Assembly: GCA_017558505.1 (NCBI GenBank)
Contig: JAFYUM010000033.1
Coordinates: forward strand, 1-64,000
Source of the DNA: Ruminococcus sp.
Lineage (GTDB): Bacteria > Bacillota > Clostridia > Oscillospirales > Ruminococcaceae
Reading direction: 5' to 3'
DNA length: 64,000 nt
Numbering within the stretch: the stretch's first letter is position 1; every line of letters begins with the position of its first letter. The position numbers were made by a program, and so were the translations under genes. Under the pieces are notes generated by a model, which worked only from the letters and a program-made list of their open reading frames with translations, did no database searches and had not been told where the DNA came from. This document shows, in pieces, positions 8,266-17,223 of the stretch.

Positions 8266-9086
8266 AAGGCATACTATATATAATAGGTACGCCCATTGGA
8301 AACATGGAGGATATAACTCTCCGTCAGATGCGTATGCTTGAGGAAGTGGATTTTATATGTGCCGAGGATACCCGTGTTACGCTGAAACTTCTCAACCGCT
8401 GTGAAATAAAAAATGAGCTTGTCTGCTTTCACGAGCATAGCAGTAAAAGCGAGGCACAGAGGATAATTGACAGGATTTTAAGCGGACAGAACTGCGGTGT
8501 TGTAACAGATGCGGGAATGCCCTGCATATCTGACCCTGGTGAAGTTCTTGTGCGTATGTGTGCCGAAAGCGGAATTGAAGTAAGGGTAGTTCCCGGACCT
8601 ACTGCGGCGGCATCGGCGGCGGCATTGTCGGGAATGCACATAAACCGTTTTACCTTTGAGGGATTTCTTCCTGTGCCTAAAAAGGAGCGTCAGGAGCGAC
8701 TTGAACTTCTGCGTAATGAAACGGCGGTAATGATTTTTTATGAAGCTCCTCATAAGTTGAAAAATACACTTGCGGATATGGCGGATTTTTTCGGCGGAGA
8801 GCGTAGAATAGCCATTTGTCGTGAGATTACAAAGCTTCACGAGGAGGTTATCCGCCTTACTCTTGCAGAAGCTGTGGAGTATTACAATACCACCGAGCCG
8901 AGAGGGGAATTTGTACTTGTTTTAGAGGGGAAAAATACCTCAGACAGCGAGGAAATCACCCTTGAACAGGCTATGGAGCAGGTGAAGCGGCTTATAGAAA
9001 AGGGCGAAAAGCCTACGGAGGCCTGCAAAGCTGTGGCAAAGGAAACAGGGTTCAGAAAATCTGAATTGTATGCTGCTTTGCAGTAA
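8262..9086 (+). CDS. rsmI: 16S rRNA (cytidine1402-2'-O)-methyltransferase
   Basis: 274 residues. RsmI 2'-O-methylates C1402 in the decoding centre of 16S rRNA. The SAM-binding tetrapyrrole-methylase fold shows GTPIGNMEDITLRQ at the start, CAEDTRVTLKLL, VTDAGMPCISDPG and VPGPTAAASAAALSG, all standard RsmI blocks. The C-terminal region ends in a small helical segment (AVAKETGFRKSELYAALQ) also seen in the family. It is the last gene of the operon; I see no strong terminator after it. Confidence 0.96.
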   Translation: MKGILYIIGTPIGNMEDITLRQMRMLEEVDFICAEDTRVTLKLLNRCEIKNELVCFHEHSSKSEAQRIIDRILSGQNCGVVTDAGMPCISDPGEVLVRMCAESGIEVRVVPGPTAAASAAALSGMHINRFTFEGFLPVPKKERQERLELLRNETAVMIFYEAPHKLKNTLADMADFFGGERRIAICREITKLHEEVIRLTLAEAVEYYNTTEPRGEFVLVLEGKNTSDSEEITLEQAMEQVKRLIEKGEKPTEACKAVAKETGFRKSELYAALQ

Positions 9087-9189
9087 TTGATACCTTAATG
9101 TATGCATGGGTTGATGTCCGTTTCAGTCCATTCCGTTATGGTTGGATAAATTTACAAAATGAAAATATGGTGAAAAAGCATAAAAAAGC

Positions 9190-9218
9190 TTGCAATTTGT
9201 CGTGAAGTGTGATATAAT
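9190..9218 (+). promoter_or_regulatory. Promoter of PHP gene
   Basis: TTGCAA and TATAAT separated by 17 bp, about 80 bp upstream of the start at 9300. Confidence 0.75.
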
Positions 9219-9299
9219 TATATCCATAAAATTTTTGACGGTTAAAATTATCCGAAATTGTGAATATAATTTATTGGAAATATACATAGGAGGTATATT

Positions 9300-10136
9300 A
9301 TGATTTGCGACTTACATTGCCATACAAAGCTTTCGGACGGCTCTCTCGGAATTGAGGACGTTATTGCACAGGCACAGCGTACAGGTGTGGAATGGCTCTC
9401 TATAACCGACCACGACACAATGGCTTCGTTTTCCCGTGCTGATGTTCTTGCAGGTCGTGCAGGCATAAAAATTCTTCACGGTGTTGAACTTTCTGCCTGG
9501 GATAAGGAGAGGGGACGTAAGGTTCATGTTCTCTGCTATAATCCTCAGAAACCCGACCGTCTTGAGGGACTATGCCTTAAATGCTGCGAAATCCGTAAGC
9601 AGACCTCAAAGGAAATGATAGAAAAGGTTATGGCGAAATATCCCATAACTCTTGAAAGTATTTTAAAGCATACAACATCATCAAAGAGTATCTTCAAGCA
9701 GCACATTATGCGTGCATTGATAGACTATGGATATGCCCTTGAATTTTACGGCAACCTTGACAGGGAGCTTTTCAACCGTCAGACAGGTTCCTGTTATGTG
9801 GAGCGTGAATATCCCGACGTAAACTTTGTAATTGATCTTATTCATCTTTCCGGCGGTGTGGCAGTTCTTGCACATCCTGCTCTTTATGACAGTATTGAGC
9901 TTTTAGAGGAGCTTGCTGAAAAGGGAAAGATCGATGGTGTTGAAATCGGACACTATTCCGCTGATGAGGCATATCGTGAGAAGCTTACAGAAATTGTTGA
10001 TAAGTACGACCTTATCCGCACAGGCGGTTCTGATTTCCACGGACTCTACAATTCTGTGCCTACTCATATAGGCAGCGAAAGTACCGATTATTCACAAATT
10101 GAAAGGATACTTAAATTAACATCAAAAAAGAAATAG
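9300..10136 (+). CDS. PHP-domain phosphoesterase (RNase AM/NBP phosphatase-like)
   Basis: 278 residues. The N-terminus DLHCHTKLSDG and the SITDHDTM segment give the first metal-binding His and Asp residues of the PHP fold; GVELSAWD, VLAHPALYD and GGSDFHG supply the rest. This full motif order matches YciV-type 5'-3' exonuclease / nucleoside 3',5'-bisphosphate phosphatases, which need divalent metals. A strong AGGAGG precedes the ATG. The DUF218 gene follows by five bases and is probably cotranscribed. The exact substrate is an inference from family. Confidence 0.9.
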   Translation: MICDLHCHTKLSDGSLGIEDVIAQAQRTGVEWLSITDHDTMASFSRADVLAGRAGIKILHGVELSAWDKERGRKVHVLCYNPQKPDRLEGLCLKCCEIRKQTSKEMIEKVMAKYPITLESILKHTTSSKSIFKQHIMRALIDYGYALEFYGNLDRELFNRQTGSCYVEREYPDVNFVIDLIHLSGGVAVLAHPALYDSIELLEELAEKGKIDGVEIGHYSADEAYREKLTEIVDKYDLIRTGGSDFHGLYNSVPTHIGSESTDYSQIERILKLTSKKK

Positions 10137-10141
10137 GATAC

Positions 10142-10921
10142 ATGAAATTGTCAATAGAGATTTTAGTCAGGATAGTTCTTGCAGTTATACTTATCCTTAC
10201 AGCAATACATTTTATAACGCCCATGCTTGCGGCGATAGTCAATATCGGAAATATCACAGGTGTGGGTGTATCGGTTATACTGCTGTTTCTGGTGGTATTC
10301 CGTGGCACATTTGCACAGATGTTCAGCCGCATGTGGGAAAATACAGCCGGCAGGGGATTTCTTGTCATTTCAGCAGGATTTGCAGCTGTATTTTTTACAG
10401 GTGCAATTGTTATAAGCGGGTATATGCTAAAGGCTATGAATGATAAGCCTGATAATAAACCGACTACTCTTGTAGTTCTTGGCTGTCAGATTAATGGTGA
10501 AACTCCAAGCCGTATGCTCCAGCGTCGGCTTAATGCGGCGTATGAGTATCTCTTGGAGAATAAGGATGCAAAAGTCATTGTATCCGGAGGACAGGGCAGT
10601 GACGAAGTTACAAGTGAAGCGAATGTAATGCGGAAGTATCTGCTTGCTAAAGGTATTGGTGACAGTCGTATATTTGTGGAGGATAAATCAACCAGCACAG
10701 AGGAGAATATCCGTTTTTCAAAGGTGATAATTGAAAAAGAGGGCCTGTGTAATGAGATAACCATAGTCACAGACGGTTATCACCAGCTGCGTGCTGATAT
10801 TCTGGCAAGGAATGAGGGATTTGATGCCCGTAATATTTCTGCTTCCACAGAGTGGTGGCTGCTTCCGACCTATTGGGTACGGGAATGGTACGGTGTTATA
10901 TATTACCTGATTTTTAAATAA
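10142..10921 (+). CDS. YdcF/SanA-like DUF218 membrane protein
   Basis: 259 residues. Three hydrophobic N-terminal segments (to about residue 95) precede a DUF218 domain: TTLVVLGCQING, the SRMLQRRLNAAYEYL helix, VIVSGGQGSDE and STSTEENIRFS. In this family the domain sits at the membrane and has been linked to cell-envelope integrity (SanA, ElyC), but the reaction is not known. A hairpin lies directly after the stop. Confidence 0.88.
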   Translation: MKLSIEILVRIVLAVILILTAIHFITPMLAAIVNIGNITGVGVSVILLFLVVFRGTFAQMFSRMWENTAGRGFLVISAGFAAVFFTGAIVISGYMLKAMNDKPDNKPTTLVVLGCQINGETPSRMLQRRLNAAYEYLLENKDAKVIVSGGQGSDEVTSEANVMRKYLLAKGIGDSRIFVEDKSTSTEENIRFSKVIIEKEGLCNEITIVTDGYHQLRADILARNEGFDARNISASTEWWLLPTYWVREWYGVIYYLIFK

Positions 10922-10928
10922 AAATTAT

Positions 10929-10953
10929 AATGCAGAGGATACACCTCTGCATT
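10929..10953 (+). terminator. Intergenic hairpin
   Basis: A perfect ten-bp stem (AATGCAGAGG / CCTCTGCATT) with a five-base loop. The T-run after it is short, so termination is probably partial; it lies 20 bases before the Shine-Dalgarno of the protease gene. Confidence 0.55.
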
Positions 10954-10975
10954 AATCTTTGATGGAGGGATAGCA

Positions 10976-13114
10976 ATGAAGAAATTAAAATTAACAGCAG
11001 TTACAGCGGCGGCGGTGTTTTGCTCCGCTATGCCTTTATATTCATCGGCGGTGGTAAAGGTAAACACACAGCCTGAAATGAAAGAAATGTCGGTAAGCGG
11101 TTTTTCTTTGTCAGCCCCACGAATGGATGCAATGGCGTCAATTGAAAAAAATGAACTTATTCTTGTACCGCCAAAAGGTGGTATAAGCGGAGGTACAAGC
11201 TTTAAACGCAGCAGTGAAAATCTTCCGGAAAGCTTTGATATCCGCAGTATGAACCGCAATACAGAAGTAAAGGATCAGGGTGTATACGGTACCTGCTGGG
11301 CATTTTCTTCGGCGGCTTCGGGGGAATCCTCTGTTATGAACAGCAACCCGAACGTGAATTTATCGGAACTGCACACATCATATTATGCCTATTACGGCAG
11401 CGATCAGGTACCCACATCTTCCACGATTACCAGTGATATCCTGCAATATGGCGGTACCTGTCATGTGGCTGTAAATCTGTGGTCACAATGGATAGGCCCT
11501 GTATTTGAAAGCCGTCTGCCATATCATAATATTGTTTTTTTTGAAAACAAAGCAGTAGTTGACGAAATGAAATATCAGTGTGACTATCATCTGAAAAACG
11601 GCTATATATTCGACTATAACAAAGAAAGAACAGATTTTGACGAGATAAACCGTCTTGTCAAGGAATATCTTTACAATGGTCTTGCTGTGGGTGTATCCTA
11701 TCAGTCATTAGATGATAAATATTACAGCAAAGCATACAATTCCACAAGAAGCGTCCGTAAGCCGAAATATGCAAACCATGCTGTTACAATTATAGGCTGG
11801 GACGATAATTTCCCGAAGGAAAATTTCAAAGTACCTGCTGAAAACGACGGTGCATGGCTTATTAAAAACAGCTGGGGCACTGAAGTGTATGACAACGGCT
11901 ATATGTGGATGTCATACGAGGATCGCTCGATATGTGAATTTGTGGTTAATGAGCTTGACGATAAGGATAATTATAGGTATAATTATCACCACGATACGTT
12001 TGTTCCCTTACAGTCCCTTTCGGCTGCTGAAGATGTGAATGTCAATGTTCCGTCATACATGGCTAATATATTTACCGCAGAGGAAACAATGCAGGTTGAG
12101 GCTGTTTCAGTTAATATTCCCTGTGCTGCTACGGAGTATGAAATTACCATATACAGCAATCTGGAAGACGTAAAAAATCCTGTATCGGGACAGGCTTCAA
12201 CGGTTACAAAGGGAATTGTTGATGTTACGGGAACTGTTACCCTTGAACTTGACGAGGCTGTTACTGTTGAGGAGGGAGAGCACTTTTCAGCTGTAATGAA
12301 GCTTTACAGCGAAAATTCCCCGTATGTGGTTCCTGTAGAATCGGTTATTTATCTACACGGCGATCAGCTGGATGAAAAAATAAGCCTTGGTACATATACC
12401 GATTATGAGGGCATAAAAGAGAATACGGGTGCACTTGAAAGCTTCTACAGCGCTGACGGTGAGGAATGGCATGACCCTACAGCAACGGATTTTCTGTACA
12501 ATGAGGAAGAAAAGGCTGATATACTTGAACAGCTGAAAGAGCAGCTGTTTGATGATATCTACCCTGAGGAAACAGAGCTTCTTGAAGAAGCGGAAACACT
12601 GTATGGTTACTATGAGGAAGCTTTTTCTATGCTGGATTTATCGATTGCATTGGGTAATTTTTCGCTGAAAGTACTGGGAAATCCTGTGAACACGGTGCAT
12701 TTCAGCCGTATGACAGGATTTGTGAATGAGGGCGGAGAACTTGAACTTTCCGCAGAAAATGGAGAAAAGGTGTACTATTCAATAAACGGCGGGGAATATA
12801 CTGAGTATACATCGCCTATCAGAATCAACGGTTACAATTACATAAAAGCGACAGTTGATTTTGAAACTTACACATCAAGAGCATTCATCGGAGCTGATTT
12901 TATTCCTGAAAAAGGCGATGCAAATGCTAACGGTTCTATCGATTCGGTTGACGCAAGCATTGTTTTATCACACTATGCAGATGTATCGACAGGCGGCGAG
13001 GGCATACTGGGAAAAGCAATAAATGATTACAGCGACACAAATAATGACTCAATCATAGATTCTGCAGATGCAAGCCGCATACTGGAGATTTATGGGGAGC
13101 GTTCAACAAAATGA
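10976..13114 (+). CDS. Papain-like C1A cysteine protease with type I dockerin
   Basis: 712 residues. A signal peptide (to about residue 25) and a short pro-region lead to a C1A peptidase domain with oxyanion Gln101, Cys107 (GTCWAF), His268 (NHAVTIIGWDD) and Asn298 (IKNSWG), so the triad is complete. A beta-rich domain of the type found after C1A modules in Firmicutes follows, then a chitobiase-like segment (VYYSINGGEYTEYTSPI), and a C-terminal dockerin with two Ca-binding loops (GDANANGSID and DTNNDSIIDS). The dockerin predicts attachment to a cohesin scaffoldin outside the cell, where the enzyme would cut proteins or process assembly components. GGAGGG precedes the ATG. Confidence 0.95.
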   Translation: MKKLKLTAVTAAAVFCSAMPLYSSAVVKVNTQPEMKEMSVSGFSLSAPRMDAMASIEKNELILVPPKGGISGGTSFKRSSENLPESFDIRSMNRNTEVKDQGVYGTCWAFSSAASGESSVMNSNPNVNLSELHTSYYAYYGSDQVPTSSTITSDILQYGGTCHVAVNLWSQWIGPVFESRLPYHNIVFFENKAVVDEMKYQCDYHLKNGYIFDYNKERTDFDEINRLVKEYLYNGLAVGVSYQSLDDKYYSKAYNSTRSVRKPKYANHAVTIIGWDDNFPKENFKVPAENDGAWLIKNSWGTEVYDNGYMWMSYEDRSICEFVVNELDDKDNYRYNYHHDTFVPLQSLSAAEDVNVNVPSYMANIFTAEETMQVEAVSVNIPCAATEYEITIYSNLEDVKNPVSGQASTVTKGIVDVTGTVTLELDEAVTVEEGEHFSAVMKLYSENSPYVVPVESVIYLHGDQLDEKISLGTYTDYEGIKENTGALESFYSADGEEWHDPTATDFLYNEEEKADILEQLKEQLFDDIYPEETELLEEAETLYGYYEEAFSMLDLSIALGNFSLKVLGNPVNTVHFSRMTGFVNEGGELELSAENGEKVYYSINGGEYTEYTSPIRINGYNYIKATVDFETYTSRAFIGADFIPEKGDANANGSIDSVDASIVLSHYADVSTGGEGILGKAINDYSDTNNDSIIDSADASRILEIYGERSTK

Positions 13115-13316
13115 CCTAATAAAGCGGAAAATCGGGGAATTAATTTTCGTATTTGGTTAAATAGTATAAAAGAAATAGGGATTAATTGAGAAATAAAGTA
13201 CAAAAAGTATGTTACCGATTTGTAATAATTCGAAAAAGAATATGTGAAAATGTACAAAAAAACGATGTTGAAAATGTACAGAGTGTTTAAAAAATATTAA
13301 AGAACGCTACAAAGGA

Positions 13317-13345
13317 TTGACTTTCAAAGGAAAATAGGGTATATT
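13317..13345 (+). promoter_or_regulatory. Promoter of sugar ABC operon
   Basis: TTGACT and TATATT separated by 17 bp; the two 12-bp direct repeats end 37 and 61 bp upstream of the -35 box, a suitable position for an activator. Confidence 0.65.
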
Positions 13346-13527
13346 TGAATTACACAAGAGGGACATATCCGAGCAGAAGTTACTGACGGAATTAACTCTT
13401 ACTTACATTGACTTATAAAAGTCTTGTAAAAAACAGCGGAAAGAACCTGATGAAAATTTCCATGAGAACAATCAGGGACGCTATCACGACGGTTTGAGTA
13501 GGCTGTCAATCATTTATTTTTTACAGA

Positions 13528-13548
13528 TTATACTCACAGTGAGTATAA
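13528..13548. repeat. Perfect 21-bp palindrome before RBS
   Basis: Arms TTATACTCAC and GTGAGTATAA flank one central A. It ends nine bases before AAGGAGG (13558-13564). It could be a repressor operator or an mRNA hairpin that protects the 5' end; the sequence alone cannot decide. Confidence 0.85.
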
Positions 13549-13573
13549 CACATATTTAAGGAGGAAATAACCA

Positions 13574-15043
13574 ATGAACACACTTAAGAGAACATTAGCA
13601 TTAGTTGCTACTCTTGCAATGGCTGCTACAGCATTTGCAAGCTGCGGACCTAAGGACGAAGAGCCTGCTTCTGAGCCCGCTTCTACACCCGATTCTTCTT
13701 CTTCTGAAGCTACACCTGACTCTTCTGAGTCTGAGCCTGCTGCTGATCCCAGCGCAATCGACGCTTCAGTAGGCGTTGGTGGCGACACATTCACAGTTGC
13801 TGCTTGGAACACAGACGACGTTCCTTACCTCATTGCACAGTGGAAGGGCCTTGATTTTGACGGTATCGCTGATAAGCTCGTAAACGACGAAGTTGAGGGT
13901 ATCGATTTCATCTGCTTCAACGTTGGTGGTGGCGAAGCTTCTGAACAGTATGATCAGCTCTTCAACGACGGTGGTGACCTTGACGTTTACTTCTGCGAGG
14001 CTGACTGGGCACTCAAGTACATCAACGACGACTCCAAGACACTTGCTCTCGATAAGCTTGGTCTTACAGACGCTAATTTCCCCAATATTCACAGCTACAC
14101 AGACGCTATCGGTCTTGACAGCAATGGCGTTCGTAAGGGTGTTTCATGGCAGGCTGCAGCAGGTGGTTACGGCTACAATGCAAGACTTGCTGAAGAGTAC
14201 CTCGGTGTTAAGACACCTGAAGAGATGCAGGCAAAGGTTGCTGACTGGGATAAGTTCGTAGCTACAGCTAAGGAAGTTTCTGAGGCTTCTAACGGCGGTT
14301 GTGCTATCGCTGACTCACTCGGTGGTCTCTGGCAGGCATACGCTTGCGGACGTGATACTGCTTGGGTAGTTGACAACGCTCTCCAGATTGACGATTTCTG
14401 CAAGTCCTACGCTGATACAGCTAAGGCTCTCTGGGATTGCGGCGGTGTTACAAAGAACAGCCAGTGGGCTTCCGATGGTTCTTGGACAGCTGCTGGTGTA
14501 TCCGGTAACTGCATGGGCTACTTCGCTTCTACATGGGGCTTCGGTGGCTTCTTCCTCGACGCTGCTGGCGGCGAAGGCGGTGCTGAGTACGGTAACTGGA
14601 ATCTCGTACAGGGACCCACACCTTACTACTGGGGCGGTACATGGATCGTTGTTAACCCTGCTACAGACAATGGTGAAGAGGCTCGTGAGTTCATCATCTC
14701 TGCATGTTCTGATGAAGATGCTATGGCTGAATATGCTAAGAACAAGCCTGAGTATGTAAACAACACAGTTGTAATGGATAGCCTTATCAGTGCTAACACA
14801 GTATTCAATCCTGTTATCTCTGGTAACTTCAAGGATGGTCAGAACTACTTCGCAGTACTTGCTGATAACGCTAAGTCCATCGACTTCAATGGTCTTATCA
14901 CACCTTATGACTCAACAATCAAGGGTGCATTCCAGGATTCTATCAGAGACGAAATGCTCATCGGTGGAAAGTCCTACGAGGATGCTGTTGAGACATTCAA
15001 GAACAAGGTTGCTGAGGCTATCACAACTATCGACGTTGACTAA
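13574..15043 (+). CDS. Sugar ABC transporter substrate-binding lipoprotein
   Basis: 489 residues. The signal peptide ends in a lipobox (AFASC) and is followed by an acidic Ser/Pro/Glu linker (to about residue 60), then a family 1 solute-binding domain (TFTVAAWNTDDVPYLI onwards; long aromatic-rich C-lobe with YYWGGTWIVV). It would capture an oligosaccharide outside the membrane for the two permeases downstream. The strong codon bias (AAC, TTC, GAC, CTC preferred) differs from most neighbours and signals very high expression, as is normal for a binding protein. A stable hairpin follows and probably keeps the permeases at lower levels. Confidence 0.93.
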   Translation: MNTLKRTLALVATLAMAATAFASCGPKDEEPASEPASTPDSSSSEATPDSSESEPAADPSAIDASVGVGGDTFTVAAWNTDDVPYLIAQWKGLDFDGIADKLVNDEVEGIDFICFNVGGGEASEQYDQLFNDGGDLDVYFCEADWALKYINDDSKTLALDKLGLTDANFPNIHSYTDAIGLDSNGVRKGVSWQAAAGGYGYNARLAEEYLGVKTPEEMQAKVADWDKFVATAKEVSEASNGGCAIADSLGGLWQAYACGRDTAWVVDNALQIDDFCKSYADTAKALWDCGGVTKNSQWASDGSWTAAGVSGNCMGYFASTWGFGGFFLDAAGGEGGAEYGNWNLVQGPTPYYWGGTWIVVNPATDNGEEAREFIISACSDEDAMAEYAKNKPEYVNNTVVMDSLISANTVFNPVISGNFKDGQNYFAVLADNAKSIDFNGLITPYDSTIKGAFQDSIRDEMLIGGKSYEDAVETFKNKVAEAITTIDVD

Positions 15044-15084
15044 TTCTGCTACTGAATTGTCTGACAACTAAATAACAATTATAC

Positions 15085-15113
15085 CCTACGGAATACCTTG
15101 TGTATTCCGTAGG
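15085..15113 (+). terminator. Intercistronic hairpin (attenuator/stabiliser)
   Basis: A perfect 12-bp stem (CCTACGGAATAC / GTATTCCGTAGG) with a five-base loop, between the binding protein and the first permease. With only a weak T-tract it most likely limits read-through or protects the upstream mRNA end. Confidence 0.7.
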
Positions 15114-15159
15114 TGTGTATTTGTCTATAGTTAAAAAATATTCCGAGAGGGTGTGTGTT

Positions 15160-16212
15160 ATGGCATCAGCTGCGCAGAAACGCATTAAATCAATCAGCTA
15201 TGCAAAATACGGCTATCTTTTTATTCTGCCGTTTTTTATTGTTTATTTCTTTTTCCAGTTATATCCTCTGATTAATACTTTTATCGTAAGTTTTTACGGA
15301 AATGGTCCCAAGGTTGAAGAAGTTGTAGGTTTTGAGAACTACAAGACACTTATTTTTGGCGGCGGCCGTAGAGAAACTGCAATTCATAATTCATTTTTGA
15401 AGTCTTTGGGAAATACTTTTATCCTTTGGATTGGTAACTTTATTCCCCAGATTGCACTTTCTCTTTCACTTGCTGTATGGTTTACAGAGGCTAATCTTAA
15501 GATCCCCGGAAAGGGCTTCTTTAAGGTTGTAATGTATCTTCCCAATATCATCACAGCTGCATCAGTAGCTGTACTCTTCCTCCAGCTCTGCGGACAGTCA
15601 GAGTCAAATCCTGGATTTATCAATCTGGTACTCAGTAAAATGGGGATTGTTAAGTATGATCCGGATTCAACTCTTTATGATACTATTCCGTTAATTCAGG
15701 GCGTGTGGGAATCAAGATTTGTTGTTATGTTTATCCAGACATGGATGTGGTTTGGTAATACAATGATCATGCTCATGTCAGGTATTCAGGGTATTAACCC
15801 TTCACTTTTTGAGGCTGCAAGCATCGACGGTGCAAGCTCCGGACAGGTATTCAGAAAGATTACTCTGCCCCTCCTTTCACCCATTATGGCTTATACTCTT
15901 GTAACATCTATGATCGGTGGTCTTCAGATGTTCGATATTCCTAAGCTTTATAGTGCGACAGTTGCTCCTGATGAGGATCTTCGTACAGTTGCCGTTCTTA
16001 TTTTTGAATATTTCCATGCACAGAATGATGAAAATAAGATGGGACTCGCTGGTGCGGCTTCCGTTCTCCTCTTCTTCATTACGCTTACACTTGGCATTAT
16101 TGCGTTCTACTTGACACGTGATAAGGACGAAATCGCAAAGAAGAAGCAGAGAAAGAAGATTGCAAAGCAGCTTAAGCAGGAAAGTAAACAGTTTGGAGGT
16201 TTTTCAATATGA
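15160..16212 (+). CDS. Sugar ABC permease, MalF type
   Basis: 350 residues from ATG 15160, preferred over an upstream start at 15100 because GAGAGG lies nine bases before it and the upstream extension covers the hairpin. About six membrane segments are visible, starting with YGYLFILPFFIVYFFFQLYP. The EAA loop that docks the ATPase is present as EAASIDGASSGQVFRKITLPLL. This is the CUT1 (carbohydrate uptake) family. The end overlaps the next permease start by four bases. Confidence 0.93.
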   Translation: MASAAQKRIKSISYAKYGYLFILPFFIVYFFFQLYPLINTFIVSFYGNGPKVEEVVGFENYKTLIFGGGRRETAIHNSFLKSLGNTFILWIGNFIPQIALSLSLAVWFTEANLKIPGKGFFKVVMYLPNIITAASVAVLFLQLCGQSESNPGFINLVLSKMGIVKYDPDSTLYDTIPLIQGVWESRFVVMFIQTWMWFGNTMIMLMSGIQGINPSLFEAASIDGASSGQVFRKITLPLLSPIMAYTLVTSMIGGLQMFDIPKLYSATVAPDEDLRTVAVLIFEYFHAQNDENKMGLAGAASVLLFFITLTLGIIAFYLTRDKDEIAKKKQRKKIAKQLKQESKQFGGFSI

Positions 16213-17105
16213 GTAAAATGAAAACAACTTATGGAGAACCAAAGGACAATTATACAGCGAAAATCAGACTTAAGTCCACTATTCTGTTTATCTGGTTCCT
16301 CATTCTGACAATTATTTGTCTTTTACCTATCTATATCCTTATTATAAACGCTACACGTGAGCATAAGGATATTGCAAACTCACTCAGCTTTATTCCCGGA
16401 ACACATTTCTTCAAGAACCTTGAAACTGTCAATACAAATCCTACAATGAAAATGGCATATGACGCTTTCCATGGTTACAAGAACAGCTTATTCATTACAG
16501 TTTGCTGTACATTCCTTACTGTATTCTTCTCCGCATTAACAGCTTATGGTATTCATGTTTATGACTTTAAGCTTAAGGATATTTCCTATACAGTAATTCT
16601 TCTCGTAATGATGGTACCTGCACAGGTAACATCTGCCGGTTTCGTGGCATTTATGGCTGACCTTCATCTTACAAATACATACTGGCCTCTTATTCTTCCA
16701 GCAATTGCGGCTCCGTCGGTTGTATACTTCATACGTTCATATATGAAGTCATCATTCCCACTGGAAATAGTTGAGGCTGCACGTATTGACGGTTGCAGTG
16801 AGTTCAGAACTTTTGTTTCAATTGCTATTCCTATGATGAAGCCCGCTATAGCTGTTCAGGCTATCTTCGCTTTCATCGCAAGCTGGAACAACTACTATAC
16901 ACCTAACATGATCCTCATCGGTGGTGATCTTAAGGGTAAGACACTTCCTATGATGGTTGCCGGTATTCAGGCTTCCGATAAGCTTAACGACTTCGGTGCT
17001 GTTTATCTTGCACTTGCTCTTGCAATTGTGCCTATCATCATTGCTTATGTGTTCCTTTCAAGATTCATCATTGCTGGTGTTGCACTCGGTGGTGTAAAGG
17101 AATAA
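16209..17105 (+). CDS. Sugar ABC permease, MalG type
   Basis: 298 residues with about six membrane segments. The EAA motif is EAARIDGCSEFRTFVSIAIP, and the C-terminus ends in a hydrophobic helix followed by GVALGGVKE, which resembles the MalG tail (GlVAGAVKG). Together with the upstream permease it forms the channel. No ATPase gene follows: an intrinsic terminator comes within 20 bases of the stop, so the importer must borrow a shared MsmK-type ATPase encoded elsewhere. Confidence 0.93.
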   Translation: MSKMKTTYGEPKDNYTAKIRLKSTILFIWFLILTIICLLPIYILIINATREHKDIANSLSFIPGTHFFKNLETVNTNPTMKMAYDAFHGYKNSLFITVCCTFLTVFFSALTAYGIHVYDFKLKDISYTVILLVMMVPAQVTSAGFVAFMADLHLTNTYWPLILPAIAAPSVVYFIRSYMKSSFPLEIVEAARIDGCSEFRTFVSIAIPMMKPAIAVQAIFAFIASWNNYYTPNMILIGGDLKGKTLPMMVAGIQASDKLNDFGAVYLALALAIVPIIIAYVFLSRFIIAGVALGGVKE

Positions 17106-17120
17106 TTTCCGATATTTTAA

Positions 17121-17149
17121 AACGTCCCTGTTTCAGGGGCGTTTTTTTT
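17121..17149 (+). terminator. Intrinsic terminator of ABC operon
   Basis: Stem of about ten pairs including one G-U (AACGTCCCTG / CAGGGGCGTT) followed by a run of eight T. Confidence 0.9.
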
Positions 17150-17223
17150 ATGCCCTGAAATTAGTACAACCCGTCATATCTTTAATGAGTCGGACATATG
17201 ATATAGGGAAAGGAGTGTTCGAA

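Larger units (their letters stand above)
13115..13573 (+). promoter_or_regulatory. Promoter, repeats and ~220-nt leader of ABC operon
   Basis: A 459-bp gap without a gene. It holds a 12-bp direct repeat (TGAAAATGTACA at 13245-13256 and 13269-13280, period 24), a promoter TTGACT-17-TATATT at 13317-13345, and a leader of about 220 nt that includes a small stem (around 13403-13428) and a perfect 21-bp palindrome just before the ribosome-binding site. I match no known riboswitch family to it. Confidence 0.65.

Noticed and set aside
13346..13573. c-di-GMP or other known riboswitch in the ABC leader
   Set aside because: I could not find the conserved core of any family that I know; it is left as an unexplained leader.
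13534..13812. Minus-strand 92-residue frame
   Set aside because: Antisense of the acidic linker of the sugar-binding lipoprotein and of its leader; no supporting signals.
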